Source of the DNA: Neisseria chenwenguii
GTDB taxonomy: Bacteria; Pseudomonadota; Gammaproteobacteria; Burkholderiales; Neisseriaceae
Length of the DNA stretch: 64,000 nt
Direction: 5' to 3'
NCBI RefSeq assembly: GCF_002216145.1
Contig: NZ_CP022278.1
Span: forward strand, 992,001-1,056,000
Shown one piece after another: positions 16,063 to 24,224 of this stretch. Within the stretch, counting starts at the first letter, position 1, and the number at the start of each line of letters is the position of its first letter. The translations under genes and the position numbers were made by a program. A model generated the notes under the pieces. That model was not told where the DNA came from. It searched no databases and worked only from the letters and a program-made list of their open reading frames with translations.

Positions 16063-16599
16063 CTAACGGCTCAACAGCATTTCCTGCATCAGTTTCATGC
16101 CCCACTGCCAACCGCCGAGCGCGCCGTTCAGACGGCCTGAATGCGGCGACACCAAGAGGCGTGCGTTCCAAAGCGCTGCTTTCTCCGCTGCCCAGTCGTG
16201 CGGACAGCCGCCGCTCTCACCGACGACCAGCGCGGCACGGCAGGGAATGCGCACTTTTTGGAATGTATGTTCCGCATCGTCGGGCAGCGCGTCGGGGTTT
16301 GGAGAAACCAAAATCACGTTGCACAAACGGGCGCGCGCTTGGATATCGGCGCGGTAAAGCCAGGCCAGCAAGGCAAAAACGCCTACGCCGTGCGCTACTG
16401 CTGCCACGCGCCCCGAGCCTGCGCGGCTGAAGGCCGTCTGAATTTCGGTCTGCCATTGTTCCAAACGCTGCCCGCGCGAAACTTCGGCGGTTTCAATGAC
16501 GGGATAGCTGAGCGCCCAGCGGTCGATCCACATTTCGGGTTCGGCGGCATCGCGCACGAGCAGCAGGGTCAAATCTTCAAGGTCGCGAGTGGTAAGCAT
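16063..16599 (-). CDS. RBBP9/YdeN-family alpha/beta hydrolase-like protein, catalytic residues missing
   Basis: A 178-aa protein matching the RBBP9/YdeN (DUF1234) fold in length and layout: LDRW-type motif WIDRWALSYP, nucleophile elbow AHGVGVFALLAWLY (about 69-82), LVSPNPDALP, and a C-terminal SGRLNGALGGWQWG. In active members the elbow is GHSxG, the later segment has an Asp-Pro, and the last motif carries His (GHINAES-type). Here Gly-71 replaces Ser, and the Asp and His positions also differ. It may be a non-enzymatic descendant. It lies 93 nt upstream of yggX on the same strand. Confidence 0.75.
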   Translation of the reverse strand: MLTTRDLEDLTLLLVRDAAEPEMWIDRWALSYPVIETAEVSRGQRLEQWQTEIQTAFSRAGSGRVAAVAHGVGVFALLAWLYRADIQARARLCNVILVSPNPDALPDDAEHTFQKVRIPCRAALVVGESGGCPHDWAAEKAALWNARLLVSPHSGRLNGALGGWQWGMKLMQEMLLSR

Positions 16600-16894
16600 G
16601 GTGGATTCCTGTTTTTCAGACGGCCTGAAGTAAGTATAACAAAGCGGCCGTCTGAAAAAGTGTGCGGATTGCGTTTTATTAAACTTTCAAATGGCATGAT
16701 TAAACTTTTTCAAAAATCAGACAAAACTTTAATCTGATGCGCCGAACTCTTTAACCCGGCGCCGGCCGCCGCAAAAGTATAAAACAAGTTTTACAAAAAC
16801 GGGACACACTGCAACGCCCCGCCCCGATACCATAGCCCTGCGCCGTATTTGACTTGCAGCGCTTTTCCGTAACTTCCAAATCAGGAGAATTTTC
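16600..16894. other. Intergenic region between divergent genes
   Basis: It holds two DUS copies (about 16616 and 16648) and then AT-rich sequence. A TTGACT at about 16850 might be a -35 element for the small lipoprotein gene, but no convincing -10 was identified. Confidence 0.4.
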
Positions 16895-17032
16895 ATGAAA
16901 AAAACCGCTATGGCCGCTGCCGCTCTGGCTGCTCTGTTCGCAATGACTGCTTGTTCTAAAACCGCCGACACTTCTATGCCGGAAACTCAAAGCAGCGCAC
17001 CTGCCGTACAGCAACCTGCTTCAGGTATCTAA
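16895..17032 (+). CDS. Small lipoprotein, 45 aa
   Basis: MKKTAMAAAALAALFAMTAC forms a classic lipoprotein signal with lipobox MTAC and lipidation at Cys-20. The mature part is only 26 residues (SKTADTSMPETQSSAP, then VQQPASGI). The ribosome site is TCAGGAGAATTTTC. A strong terminator follows directly, so it is a monocistronic unit. The function is unknown; such short neisserial lipoproteins are usually surface or periplasmic. Confidence 0.75.
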   Translation: MKKTAMAAAALAALFAMTACSKTADTSMPETQSSAPAVQQPASGI

Positions 17033-17049
17033 GCATTCAAAATGCCGAT

Positions 17050-17084
17050 GGCTGTTTGAACCGCGATGTTCAAACAGCCGTTTT
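17050..17084 (+). terminator. Intrinsic terminator of the small lipoprotein gene
   Basis: GGCTGTTTGAA (17050-17060) pairs with TTCAAACAGCC (17069-17079), then GTTTTC. The loop is eight bases. Confidence 0.85.
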
Positions 17085-17197
17085 CTTTTGTTGTTCAGAC
17101 GGCCTGAAATCTGAAAAATACCGTGCAGATGTCTGCCTTTCCACCAGCCAAATATTTGAGTTAGAATTCAAAAATGTTCTATGTGAAAGGAAAACTC

Positions 17198-17650
17198 ATG
17201 CGCACTCTATCTCCTCTTCTCATCGTATTCACACTGGCAGCCTGCACCGCACCTGCCAAACAGCCGTCCACACCGCCCGATCCCATTGCCAACGGCGCCG
17301 AGCCTGCCCATGCCGCCGTAAAAGCCCAATGGCGGCTGACGGCAATCGACGGTAAGCCCCTGCCCGCCGCCGCCCGCTATTATTTAGACTTAAGCGAACT
17401 GCCGCGCGCCCGCGCAAAAATCGGCTGCAACAACACATATTTCAACGCCCGTATTGCCCGCAATACCCTCAACATCGGCACCATGACTTCCACGCTGATG
17501 GCCTGCACCGACAAACTATCCAACCAACTGGAAAGCGCGTTTGCCCAAGCCGTACAAGAGCAAAAAGTACCCTACCGTTTGCAGCAGCAAAGCAAAACGC
17601 TGATACTCAACGCGCCGAATGGCTCGGTTTGGACGTTTGAACGGTTTTAG
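17198..17650 (+). CDS. META-domain (HslJ-like) lipoprotein
   Basis: A 150-aa lipoprotein. I start it at 17198 (MRTLSPLLIVFTLAACTAPA) because AAAGGAAAACTC precedes it and the lipobox LAAC is then well placed at Cys-16. The mature part is a META domain: WRLTAIDGKPLP, AKIGCNNTYFNARI and IGTMTSTLMACTDKLSNQLE, then a C-terminal LNAPNGSVWTFERF. HslJ-type META proteins are envelope proteins linked to heat and novobiocin tolerance in enterobacteria; the neisserial role is not known to me. Confidence 0.82.
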   Translation: MRTLSPLLIVFTLAACTAPAKQPSTPPDPIANGAEPAHAAVKAQWRLTAIDGKPLPAAARYYLDLSELPRARAKIGCNNTYFNARIARNTLNIGTMTSTLMACTDKLSNQLESAFAQAVQEQKVPYRLQQQSKTLILNAPNGSVWTFERF

Positions 17651-17774
17651 TGCCGTCGAAAAAAAAAACAGAAACGTTCATCCGCCATTCCTGTGCAAAC
17701 AGGGATGACGGACGAACGTTTGTTTTCATTCAAACAAGAAATATGCCCGCCCAAACGGTCTGTTTTCACATCAT

Positions 17775-17798
17775 GCCGTCTGAAAATTTTCAGACGGC
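17775..17798. terminator. Perfect 24-bp DUS palindrome, bidirectional terminator
   Basis: GCCGTCTGAAAA is followed directly by its reverse complement. It lies between the META lipoprotein (plus) and the 116-aa membrane protein (minus). The minus-strand gene takes its TGA stop from the DUS. Confidence 0.75.
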
Positions 17799-18140
17799 CT
17801 TCAACCAATCCGCCAGCGTAAACGCCACCAGCAAACCGGCGGGCACATGAATCACCGCGCAAATCACCATAAAAAACAGAATATTGCCAACCGCGCCCCA
17901 ACCCTTCCAACCGAAACATTTCGCCGCAATCAGCAGGCACGGCAAACAGAGGCCGAGCCAGGCCAGCGCCCATGCCGGGTTGGCTTTGGTCGCCGGCAGC
18001 CAGCCGAGCATTCGGGCCAGTATAAAAACCGTCCACACCAAAACCGGCAGCAATACCGCCGCCATTACCCAAGCCGCGCCCAAGCCGTCGCGACCGCTGA
18101 ATTTCAAATCGTATTTGCCCAAAACTTTATTCGGCAGCAT
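17790..18140 (-). CDS. Hypothetical membrane protein, 116 aa
   Basis: Three to four hydrophobic helices (WVMAAVLLPVLVWTVFILAR, ALAWLGLCLPCLLIAAKCFG, ILFFMVICAVIHVPAGLLVA) follow a short polar N-terminus. I prefer the ATG at 18140 because GGTGGAGT is well spaced from it; another ATG lies two codons upstream. It overlaps the end of the AP endonuclease gene by 14 nt in another frame, so the two probably form an operon. The stop codon TGA is part of a DUS. The family is unknown to me. Confidence 0.65.
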   Translation of the reverse strand: MLPNKVLGKYDLKFSGRDGLGAAWVMAAVLLPVLVWTVFILARMLGWLPATKANPAWALAWLGLCLPCLLIAAKCFGWKGWGAVGNILFFMVICAVIHVPAGLLVAFTLADWLKAV

Positions 18141-18906
18141 AGTCATACTCCACCACCAAAGGCGCGTGGTCGGAAAATTTTTCGTCTTTATAAACGTGTG
18201 CCGACTGCGCTTTGTCCGCCAGCCCGGGCGTTACCATTTGGTAGTCGATGCGCCAACCCACGTCTTTCGCATATGCCTGCCCGCGGTTGCTCCACCAAGT
18301 GTAGCCGGGAACTTCGGGATAGAGCGTGCGCCACATATCCACCCAGCCCAAATCGGCGATGACTTTGCCGATCCATTCGCGCTCTTCGGGCAGAAAACCT
18401 GAGTTTTTCTGGTTGCCTTTCCAGTTTTTCAAATCAATGTTTTGGTGCGCGATGTTCCAGTCGCCGCACACCACAATATCGCGCCCTTCGGCCTGCATTT
18501 CGGCCAGCATCGGGTAAAACGCATCGAGAAAACGGTATTTCAATTCCTGCCGCTCGGGCGCGCTGGTGCCGCTGGGCAAGTAGAGCGAAATCACGGAAAG
18601 TTTGCCGAAATCGCAGCGCACAAACCTCCCCTCGCGGTCGAATTCCTCGATGCCCATGCCGACCCGCACATTATCCGGCGCCCGTTTGCTGTACACCGCC
18701 ACGCCGCTGTAACCGCGCTTTTCCGCACAATGCCACGCGCCGTGCATACCGTGCGGATTTTTCATGTCGTCCGACAAGTCCGCCTCCTGCGCCTTCAACT
18801 CCTGCACGCAGACAATATCCGCGCCCGAAGCGGCGATGTATTCGTGAAAACCTTTTTTGTAGGCGGAACGGATGCCGTTAACGTTGGCCGAAATAATTTT
18901 GAGCAT
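18127..18906 (-). CDS. xth: Exonuclease III-family AP endonuclease (NApe-like)
   Basis: A 259-aa Mg-dependent AP endonuclease for base excision repair. All family motifs are visible: ISANVNGIRSA at the start, the metal ligand Glu in VCVQELKAQ, SLYLPSG, GDWNIAHQNIDLKNW, GYTWWSNRGQAY, WRIDYQM and the final SDHAPLVVEY. It closely resembles the meningococcal enzyme NApe as I recall it, so it is the main AP endonuclease rather than the 3' exonuclease paralogue NExo. The start at 18906 follows AATTATTT/CAT context without a strong ribosome site. Confidence 0.94.
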   Translation of the reverse strand: MLKIISANVNGIRSAYKKGFHEYIAASGADIVCVQELKAQEADLSDDMKNPHGMHGAWHCAEKRGYSGVAVYSKRAPDNVRVGMGIEEFDREGRFVRCDFGKLSVISLYLPSGTSAPERQELKYRFLDAFYPMLAEMQAEGRDIVVCGDWNIAHQNIDLKNWKGNQKNSGFLPEEREWIGKVIADLGWVDMWRTLYPEVPGYTWWSNRGQAYAKDVGWRIDYQMVTPGLADKAQSAHVYKDEKFSDHAPLVVEYDYAAE

Positions 18907-18953
18907 GATGAATTATGTGGGGAAAATAAAGGTGTATTTAAATTTTAACAGAA

Positions 18954-18985
18954 ATGCCGTCTGAAAATCGGTTTTCAGACGGCAT
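18954..18985 (-). terminator. Inverted-DUS terminator
   Basis: ATGCCGTCTGAAAA pairs with its complement around TCGG. It follows the 61-aa minus-strand gene and precedes the AP endonuclease gene. Confidence 0.75.
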
Positions 18986-19005
18986 GTTTAGAAATATCGG
19001 AAAAG

Positions 19006-19191
19006 TCAATCCGAACGGTTTTTACGGTACAGGCGGTAAACCGCTTCAGCGGATAAAATCCCGGCTACCATTACGATGGTCAGATAGGGCTCGCCGATTT
19101 GATAATGCCTGCCGAGAAACGATAAAGGCAGGATTACGGCTGCATAGATAAAAACCGAATCCCAGCCCCTTGATTTTATTGTGTGTTTCAT
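19006..19191 (-). CDS. Small membrane protein, 61 aa
   Basis: It starts MKHTIKSRGWDSVF, has two hydrophobic helices (VFIYAAVILPLSFLG and YLTIVMVAGILSAEAVYRLY) and ends with a basic tail (RKNRSD). A weak AGGTGCACT precedes the ATG. A DUS terminator follows. It lies 14 nt after the frameshifted gene at 19206 and may once have been its operon partner. No family is recognised. Confidence 0.5.
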   Translation of the reverse strand: MKHTIKSRGWDSVFIYAAVILPLSFLGRHYQIGEPYLTIVMVAGILSAEAVYRLYRKNRSD

Positions 19192-19205
19192 AGTGCACCT
19201 AAAGA

Positions 19206-19432
19206 TTAATCGGCAACATATCCACCATTTCTGATGCGCATTTCAATATCAATTGCCATCAGCCTAGCATCTTGCTCGGAAATGTTGCTGACGTTTTCAA
19301 TATGTCTTGCCAGCGCATAACTGATTGGTACACCGGGAACGCCGAAGCGTAAGCCTAAAAAATAGATGCGACATCAGCAAGCGCATCAGCATCTGAAACA
19401 AATCTGATTTCGTCTGGCAAAAGTTCTCTCAT
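19206..19432 (-). pseudogene. Frameshifted small gene (about 75 aa if restored)
   Basis: The first frame reads MRELLPDEIRFVSDADALAD to VASIF and stops inside a run of six T (plus-strand A at 19357-19362). Adding one T joins it to an open frame that continues LGLRFGVPGVPISYALARHI and ends RIRNGGYVAD at a TAA. The two parts have matching composition and together make one acidic protein. It could be a sequencing error, a decayed gene or a phase-variable homopolymer. The family is unknown. Confidence 0.55.
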
Positions 19433-20115
19433 AATCAATAAATCCTTGTTTTGAAATTGTGAAAACAGGATGGAGATTCCAACTTATTATGATTTTCTGG
19501 TAATTGTCAAGGCTGCGGTGCTGAGCAGGATAGCCGTGCGAATGCAGAACGTATATGGCACTAAACAGCAAATAATATTTATTATTAATTATACTAGAAC
19601 TGTCAAGCAATACAGGGCCATGCACACCGAAACTGGATATTTTTTTAAATATTTTGCCTTTCGTAAAGAAAAGGCATAATTTGCAATGATTTTATTTTGG
19701 ATGCGGATAAGCGGGAAACAGGGCCTGGTAAAGATAATACCGTCTGAAAAATATTTTTCAGACGGCCTTTTTCTGCACAGCAAAACCCTGCCGGTGGCTG
19801 GGCGAGGTCGAAGCCTGCTTGAATTGGGGAAATGTTTGAACGGATTTCGGTTAAGATCAGCCACCGGTTGTAACCGGCGTTTGCGAATTTCAGACGGCAT
19901 GGGAATTTCGGAAGAATGACAAGGCCGTCTGAAAACCCCGCCGTCAACACGCTTTTGCCTGATACGCAAACACAAATACATATTTCTCCGCCCAACTGAC
20001 CCTTCTTACAACAAGCCGTCTGAAAAAACTGTTTTCAGACGGCCTTTTTTCGCCGTTCTGTCCGCAATCCATTATAATAAGCGCCTCAAATCAAAGGCCT
20101 TTAGGGAGAAAAGCC
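19433..20115. other. Intergenic region with DUS hairpins and the pyrE promoter
   Basis: It holds inverted DUS pairs at 19740-19765 and 20015-20043 and single DUS copies near 19890 and 19922. ORFs here (for example from 19470 on the plus strand) lack ribosome sites and protein-like composition. The AT-rich part (19560-19690) looks like decayed sequence. Confidence 0.55.
20073..20078 (+). promoter_or_regulatory. Candidate -10 element of pyrE
   Basis: TATAAT lies 38 nt upstream of the pyrE ATG, directly after a DUS terminator that isolates the gene. No good -35 hexamer is present at 16-18 nt spacing, so activation or an extended contact may be involved. Confidence 0.4.
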
Positions 20116-20757
20116 ATGTCTGATTTCCGTCAGGATTTTCTGAAGTTCGCCCTCGCACAGAATGTGTTGAAGTTTGGCGAATTCACCACCAAAGCGGGGC
20201 GGCAGTCGCCGTATTTTTTCAACGCCGGCCTGTTTAACGACGGCGCTTCCACGCTGCAGCTGGCGAAGTTTTACGCGCACGCGATTATCGAGAGCAAGGT
20301 CGGATTCGATATGCTGTTTGGCCCGGCCTACAAGGGCATTATTCTGGCCGCCGCGACGGCGATGATGCTGGCCGAACAGGGCGTCAACGTGCCGTTTGCC
20401 TACAACCGCAAAGAAGCCAAAGACCACGGCGAAGGCGGCGTTTTGGTCGGCGCACCGCTCAAAGGCCGTGTTTTGATTATCGACGACGTAATTTCCGCGG
20501 GGACGTCCGTGCGCGAATCGGTGAAGCTGATTGAGGCAGAAGGCGCAACGCCCGCCGCCGTCGCCATTGCGCTCGACCGCATGGAAAAAGGTACGGGCGA
20601 GCTGTCTGCCGTTCAGGAAGTCGAACAGCAATACGGCCTGCCTGTCATCGCCGTCGCCAATCTCAACGATTTGTTTGCGCTTCTGCAAAACAACACCGAA
20701 TTCGGCGGTTTTTTAGAGCCCGTGCGCGCCTATCGCGAAAAATACGGCGTGGCGTAA
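20116..20757 (+). CDS. pyrE: Orotate phosphoribosyltransferase
   Basis: A 213-aa enzyme that converts orotate and PRPP to OMP in pyrimidine synthesis. It begins MSDFRQDFLKFALAQNVLKF, has the substrate loop TKAGRQSPYFFNAG, GPAYKGIILA, and the PRPP motif VLIIDDVISAGTSVRES at about 118-134. The length equals that of proteobacterial PyrE. The ribosome site is TTAGGGAGAAAAGCC. It is monocistronic between two DUS terminators. Confidence 0.96.
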   Translation: MSDFRQDFLKFALAQNVLKFGEFTTKAGRQSPYFFNAGLFNDGASTLQLAKFYAHAIIESKVGFDMLFGPAYKGIILAAATAMMLAEQGVNVPFAYNRKEAKDHGEGGVLVGAPLKGRVLIIDDVISAGTSVRESVKLIEAEGATPAAVAIALDRMEKGTGELSAVQEVEQQYGLPVIAVANLNDLFALLQNNTEFGGFLEPVRAYREKYGVA

Positions 20758-20783
20758 ACAGGACGTCTGAAAAACGTTTTAAT

Positions 20784-20820
20784 GCCGTCTGAAAACAACA
20801 AACACAATCTTTCAGACGGC
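20784..20820 (+). terminator. Inverted-DUS terminator of pyrE
   Basis: GCCGTCTGAAA and its complement are separated by 15 nt. T-rich support is weak, but the position just after pyrE fits. Confidence 0.6.
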
Positions 20821-20973
20821 CTCGGGGCTTCCGTTTTTTACGCGGCCATCAAGGCGTGAAAACGCGCCTGCCCCTCAAAACCTCACTTTAAAAATCAGTG
20901 CAAAGCCGATCAGGAAATCCGCCCGAAGAGCGCGGTTCAGTGGTTTTGCCATACATTACGAAACGAGTTTATC

Positions 20974-21369
20974 ATGCCGGCATGTACCTGCCCCCATTGC
21001 GCCACCAACATCTGGGTTAACGATTCTCAGCTCTCCGTCGCCAAAGGCTTCGTTGTCTGCACCAAATGCGAAGGACTGTTTAAAGCCAAAGAAAATCTGG
21101 CCGACCTCAAAGGCCAAATCCAAACCAAGCCCCTGCCCAGCGCCACCAACGACAAACGGCAGGAAAAACACACCCCGCCCAAAGCACCCGAGCGCCGGCT
21201 CTCGCGCAACGAATTGGCCGATTTGCTCGACAACGTGATTACTACGTCCAACGCGGCCAACGCCGCAGCCGCCGTTCAGGAAAAAGAAGGCGTCAACTGG
21301 ACATTGGCCGTGATGATTGCACTGACCGTATTAATCATGCAGCTCTTTTATCTGGTTTTACTGCTATGA
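20974..21369 (+). CDS. MJ0042-type zinc-ribbon membrane protein
   Basis: A 131-aa protein. The N-terminal zinc ribbon has CPHC (6-9) and CTKC (about 31-34) with a typical MJ0042 layout (VNDSQLSVAKGFVVCTKC). A charged linker follows, and a C-terminal membrane helix (LAVMIALTVLIMQLFYLVLL). Its stop overlaps the argA start by 4 nt (ATGA), so the two are coupled. Such proteins are common in betaproteobacteria; the function is unknown. Confidence 0.8.
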   Translation: MPACTCPHCATNIWVNDSQLSVAKGFVVCTKCEGLFKAKENLADLKGQIQTKPLPSATNDKRQEKHTPPKAPERRLSRNELADLLDNVITTSNAANAAAAVQEKEGVNWTLAVMIALTVLIMQLFYLVLLL

Positions 21370-22679
21370 ATCCACCCGACGGCTTTGTCGGCGGCTTCCG
21401 CGAAGCCGCTCCCTACATCAACCACCTGCGCGGCAAAACGCTCGTTATCGGCATTGCCGGCAGCCTTTTGCAGGGGCCGCCCCTCCGCCGGCTCGCCGCC
21501 GATCTCAACCTCATCGCCAGCTTGGGCGTGCGCCTTGTCGTCGTACACGGTTCGCGCAGCCAAATCAACCGCCTCGCCCAAGCCGACGGCCTGACCCCGC
21601 AATACCACCAAGGCCGCCGCATCACCGACGAAGCCACCCTCCAATACGCCAAACAGGCCGCCGGCATCCTCCGCAGCGACATCGAAGCCGCGCTGTACAG
21701 CAGTTTCGCCCAATCCCCCCAACGCAGCAAACCCATCAGCGTCGCCTCCGGCAACTTCATCTCCGCCAAACCCATGGGTGTCATCGACGGCACCGACATG
21801 GGCTATACCGGCCTCGTGCGCAAAACCGACACCGAAGCCGTCCGCCAACGCCTCGACGACGGCGCCATCGTCCTCATCAGCCCCATCGGCCACACCCTCA
21901 GCGGCAAAACCTTCAACCTCAGTATGGGCGACATCGCCGAAGCCGCCGCCGTCGCCCTCCAAGCCGAAAAACTCATCTACCTCATCGAACAAGACGGCAT
22001 CCTCGATTCAGACGGCCGCCTCATCACCAACCTTTCTGCCGAAGAAGCCCGCCGCATGATGGCGAAAAACCAGGCCGCCCCCCGCCAAGAGCGGCTGCTC
22101 CGATACGCCGTCAACGCCGTCGGCCACGGCGTCGGCCGCACCCAAATCCTCAACGGCAACGACGACGGCAGCCTGATCCGCGAACTCTTCACCCGCCACG
22201 GCGCCGGCACCTCCGTCGCCCGCGATGCCTTCGTCCGCATCCGCCAAGCGCACCACGACGACATCCCCGCCATCATGTCGCTCATCCGCCCGCTCGAAGA
22301 ACAAGGCATCCTCCTGCGCCGCAGCCGCGAATACCTCGAAGACCACATCGGCAGTTTTTCCGTATTGGAACACGACCGCTGCCTCTACGGCTGCGTCGCC
22401 CTCAAAACCTTCGCCGATCCCCAATCCGCCGAACTCGCCTGCCTCGCCGTCTCCCCCGACGCCCAAGCCGGCGGCTACGGCGAAATGCTGCTCAAACACA
22501 TCACCGACCAAGCCCGCCGCAAAAATATCCGCCGCCTGTTCGCCCTCTCCACCCACGCCGGCGAATGGTTTGCCGAACGCGGCTTTCAGACGGCCTCCGC
22601 CGACGACCTTCCCGAAGAACGCCGCCGCGACCATGTAGAAGGCGGACGGAACTCGAAAATCTTCGTTTACCCGCTTTAA
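21366..22679 (+). CDS. argA: N-acetylglutamate synthase
   Basis: A 437-aa enzyme for the first step of arginine synthesis (acetyl-CoA plus glutamate). An amino-acid-kinase-like domain (about 1-290: GKTLVIGIAGSLLQG, VVVHGSRSQINR, ISPIGHTLSGKTFNLSM) is followed by a GNAT domain (about 295-437: IRQAHHDDIPAIMSLIRPLE, LAVSPDAQAGGYGEMLLKHI). This is the classical ArgA architecture. A DUS lies within the C-terminal codons (GFQTASADD). It is coupled to the zinc-ribbon gene upstream and closed by a DUS terminator. Confidence 0.95.
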   Translation: MNPPDGFVGGFREAAPYINHLRGKTLVIGIAGSLLQGPPLRRLAADLNLIASLGVRLVVVHGSRSQINRLAQADGLTPQYHQGRRITDEATLQYAKQAAGILRSDIEAALYSSFAQSPQRSKPISVASGNFISAKPMGVIDGTDMGYTGLVRKTDTEAVRQRLDDGAIVLISPIGHTLSGKTFNLSMGDIAEAAAVALQAEKLIYLIEQDGILDSDGRLITNLSAEEARRMMAKNQAAPRQERLLRYAVNAVGHGVGRTQILNGNDDGSLIRELFTRHGAGTSVARDAFVRIRQAHHDDIPAIMSLIRPLEEQGILLRRSREYLEDHIGSFSVLEHDRCLYGCVALKTFADPQSAELACLAVSPDAQAGGYGEMLLKHITDQARRKNIRRLFALSTHAGEWFAERGFQTASADDLPEERRRDHVEGGRNSKIFVYPL

Positions 22680-22714
22680 GCCGGAAATCCGGCATGGAAA
22701 GCGTAAGCAAAGCA

Positions 22715-22743
22715 GAGGCCGTCTGAAAAATTCAGACGGCCTC
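22715..22743 (+). terminator. Inverted-DUS terminator of argA
   Basis: GAGGCCGTCTGAA pairs with TTCAGACGGCCTC around a 3-nt loop, 13 bp of perfect stem. Confidence 0.8.
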
Positions 22744-22748
22744 AAATA

Positions 22749-22832
22749 TTTGTAAAAATAAAAAACGTCCGCCTAAATGCCGGCTGAAACGGTTAATCCC
22801 ACAACCGACGTCATTCCCGCGCAGGCGGGAAT
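22749..22832. repeat. Copy A of an intergenic repeat ending in dRS3
   Basis: The element starts with TTTGTAAAAATAA, contains a degenerate DUS and GAAACGGTTAAT, and ends with the dRS3 ATTCCCGCGCAGGCGGGAAT (22813-22832). Related copies lie at 37121-37210 and, inverted, at 35655-35745. Similarity to the 37121 copy continues past dRS3 (CCACGG..., TTGTTTTAAA) to about 22905. Confidence 0.75.
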
Positions 22833-23408
22833 CCACGGCCGAATACAGACAATAGATTGTTTTAAATAAGTTTCAGAAAACCAAACGTAGATTCCCGCTT
22901 GGCGCGCACGGCTGTCCGAAATAAATTTCTCTAAAATATCAATATCAAATCGTTACAAGATTGACATTTCAGAAAATGAAAACGTCGAAATATCAAAAAG
23001 TCAGCTGAACTAAAATCCGCAAAAACAGCTGATTTTCGACGTCAACTTTTGAAGTTTCTACAATCTGCCCCCCTCTCCTGCGCCTTGCGCGCCTGCCCTC
23101 AAAGGGGGGCGAGAGGGTTAGGGAGAAGGCGGGGCTTCGTAGAAGCACGTTCTGCTTGGTTTTCTGAAAAATTTACCATTTCAGAAAAAGAACTACCCCC
23201 TCCCCAACCCTCCTCCTTCGAGGGCAAGCGCATAAAGCACGGGAGAAGGAGCGGATTGCCGCAGGCCGACCATTGGCGATTTTGAGTCCGACCAAAACTG
23301 AAAACCCTGAAATCATCAGCATTTCAGGGTTTTCAGACGGCTTTCCGGCAGGTGTTTTTTATTTCTCCAAATGTCCCTGTCTTCGCACTTCTCCGCCAAT
23401 CACCCCGC
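22833..23408. other. Intergenic repeat mosaic, no gene
   Basis: After the dRS3-associated segment comes an imperfect hairpin (CGTCGAAA at about 22983 with TTTCGACG at about 23034, each next to CAGCTG). Then there is a C/G-rich block with paired CCCTCTCC/GGAGAAGG-type stretches (23066-23255), and a DUS at about 23332. The short ORFs here overlap these repeats and are not called. Confidence 0.6.
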
Positions 23409-24224
23409 TTAATGCCCGAGCAGCCGTTTCAATTTCTTCAACTCCGCCCATGCAGCGGCTTTGAGCTGCGGCTGGCGCAGCAGGCGGGCGGGGTGGGAGG
23501 TGGTGAAATACGGCGTTTCACCGCAGAGCATTTCCATAAGCGCCACTTGTTGCGGCTGCTCGAAAATCTGGCCGAGAAACCAGACCGCTTTGGGCTGTGC
23601 CTGCGCCAGTTCGGCACACATCTGCGGCAGCGCGGCTTCAATCCGCGCGGTGTCGGGCATAGTGTTGGACGCGCTCGGGGTTTTGACCCAACAGGTTTTG
23701 TGCACCTGTTCGGGCGCGAGGCCGACGGCGGCAATCATGTTGTCGAGCAGCACGCCGACGCTGCCGCTGAAAAGTTTGCCGACCGCGCCGTCTTCCACGG
23801 CGGGGCAGATGCTGACCACCATGACTTCAGACGGCCTGACTTCGGCCTGCGGCAGCGGCGCGAGGCCGTCTGAAAGATCGCTCGGAACAGCAGTTTGCGG
23901 CATTTCGGCCTGACTGCGCGCGACGGCGGGCGGCGGTTCAGACGGCCTTGCAGTTTTCACGGCATGATTTTTCACCGCTTCAACCGCCGCCTGACGCGCG
24001 GCGTTCGTCATATGGTTTTGCGCCACGGCCCGAACGGCTTCGGCCATCGGCTTGGCCGCTGTCTGCGGCGTTTCGGCATGGTCGGGTGCACGCGGAATGC
24101 CGTCTGAAACACGGTTGCCGAGCGTAGTCGAAGTGTCAGACGGCCTGAACCGCGCCTCGCGGTTGAGCCACATCGGCCCCAGTCCTAAGGCTTCGTGCAG
24201 GTGCAAATAGCGGCTGCTTAACAT
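23409..24224 (-). CDS. Uracil-DNA glycosylase superfamily protein with long N-terminal linker
   Basis: A 271-aa protein. A short N-terminal segment (SSRYLHLHEALGLGPMWL) is followed by a low-complexity linker (about 25-130) rich in Ala/Pro/Glu. The C-terminal UDG family-4/5-like domain has VMVVSICPAVEDG, KLFSGSVGVLLDNM, and the late motif TTSHPARLLRQPQLKAAAWA. Motif 1 differs from the canonical GEAPG. Five DUS copies lie in the linker and encode RPSD/VSDG/RPSE/LSDG-type tetrapeptides. It overlaps rimI by 7 nt. Uracil repair is inferred from family only. Confidence 0.8.
   Translation of the reverse strand: MLSSRYLHLHEALGLGPMWLNREARFRPSDTSTTLGNRVSDGIPRAPDHAETPQTAAKPMAEAVRAVAQNHMTNAARQAAVEAVKNHAVKTARPSEPPPAVARSQAEMPQTAVPSDLSDGLAPLPQAEVRPSEVMVVSICPAVEDGAVGKLFSGSVGVLLDNMIAAVGLAPEQVHKTCWVKTPSASNTMPDTARIEAALPQMCAELAQAQPKAVWFLGQIFEQPQQVALMEMLCGETPYFTTSHPARLLRQPQLKAAAWAELKKLKRLLGH

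Noticed and set aside
19470..19679. Plus-strand 69-codon ORF
   Set aside because: No ribosome site; AT-rich sequence between DUS hairpins, with no recognisable protein.
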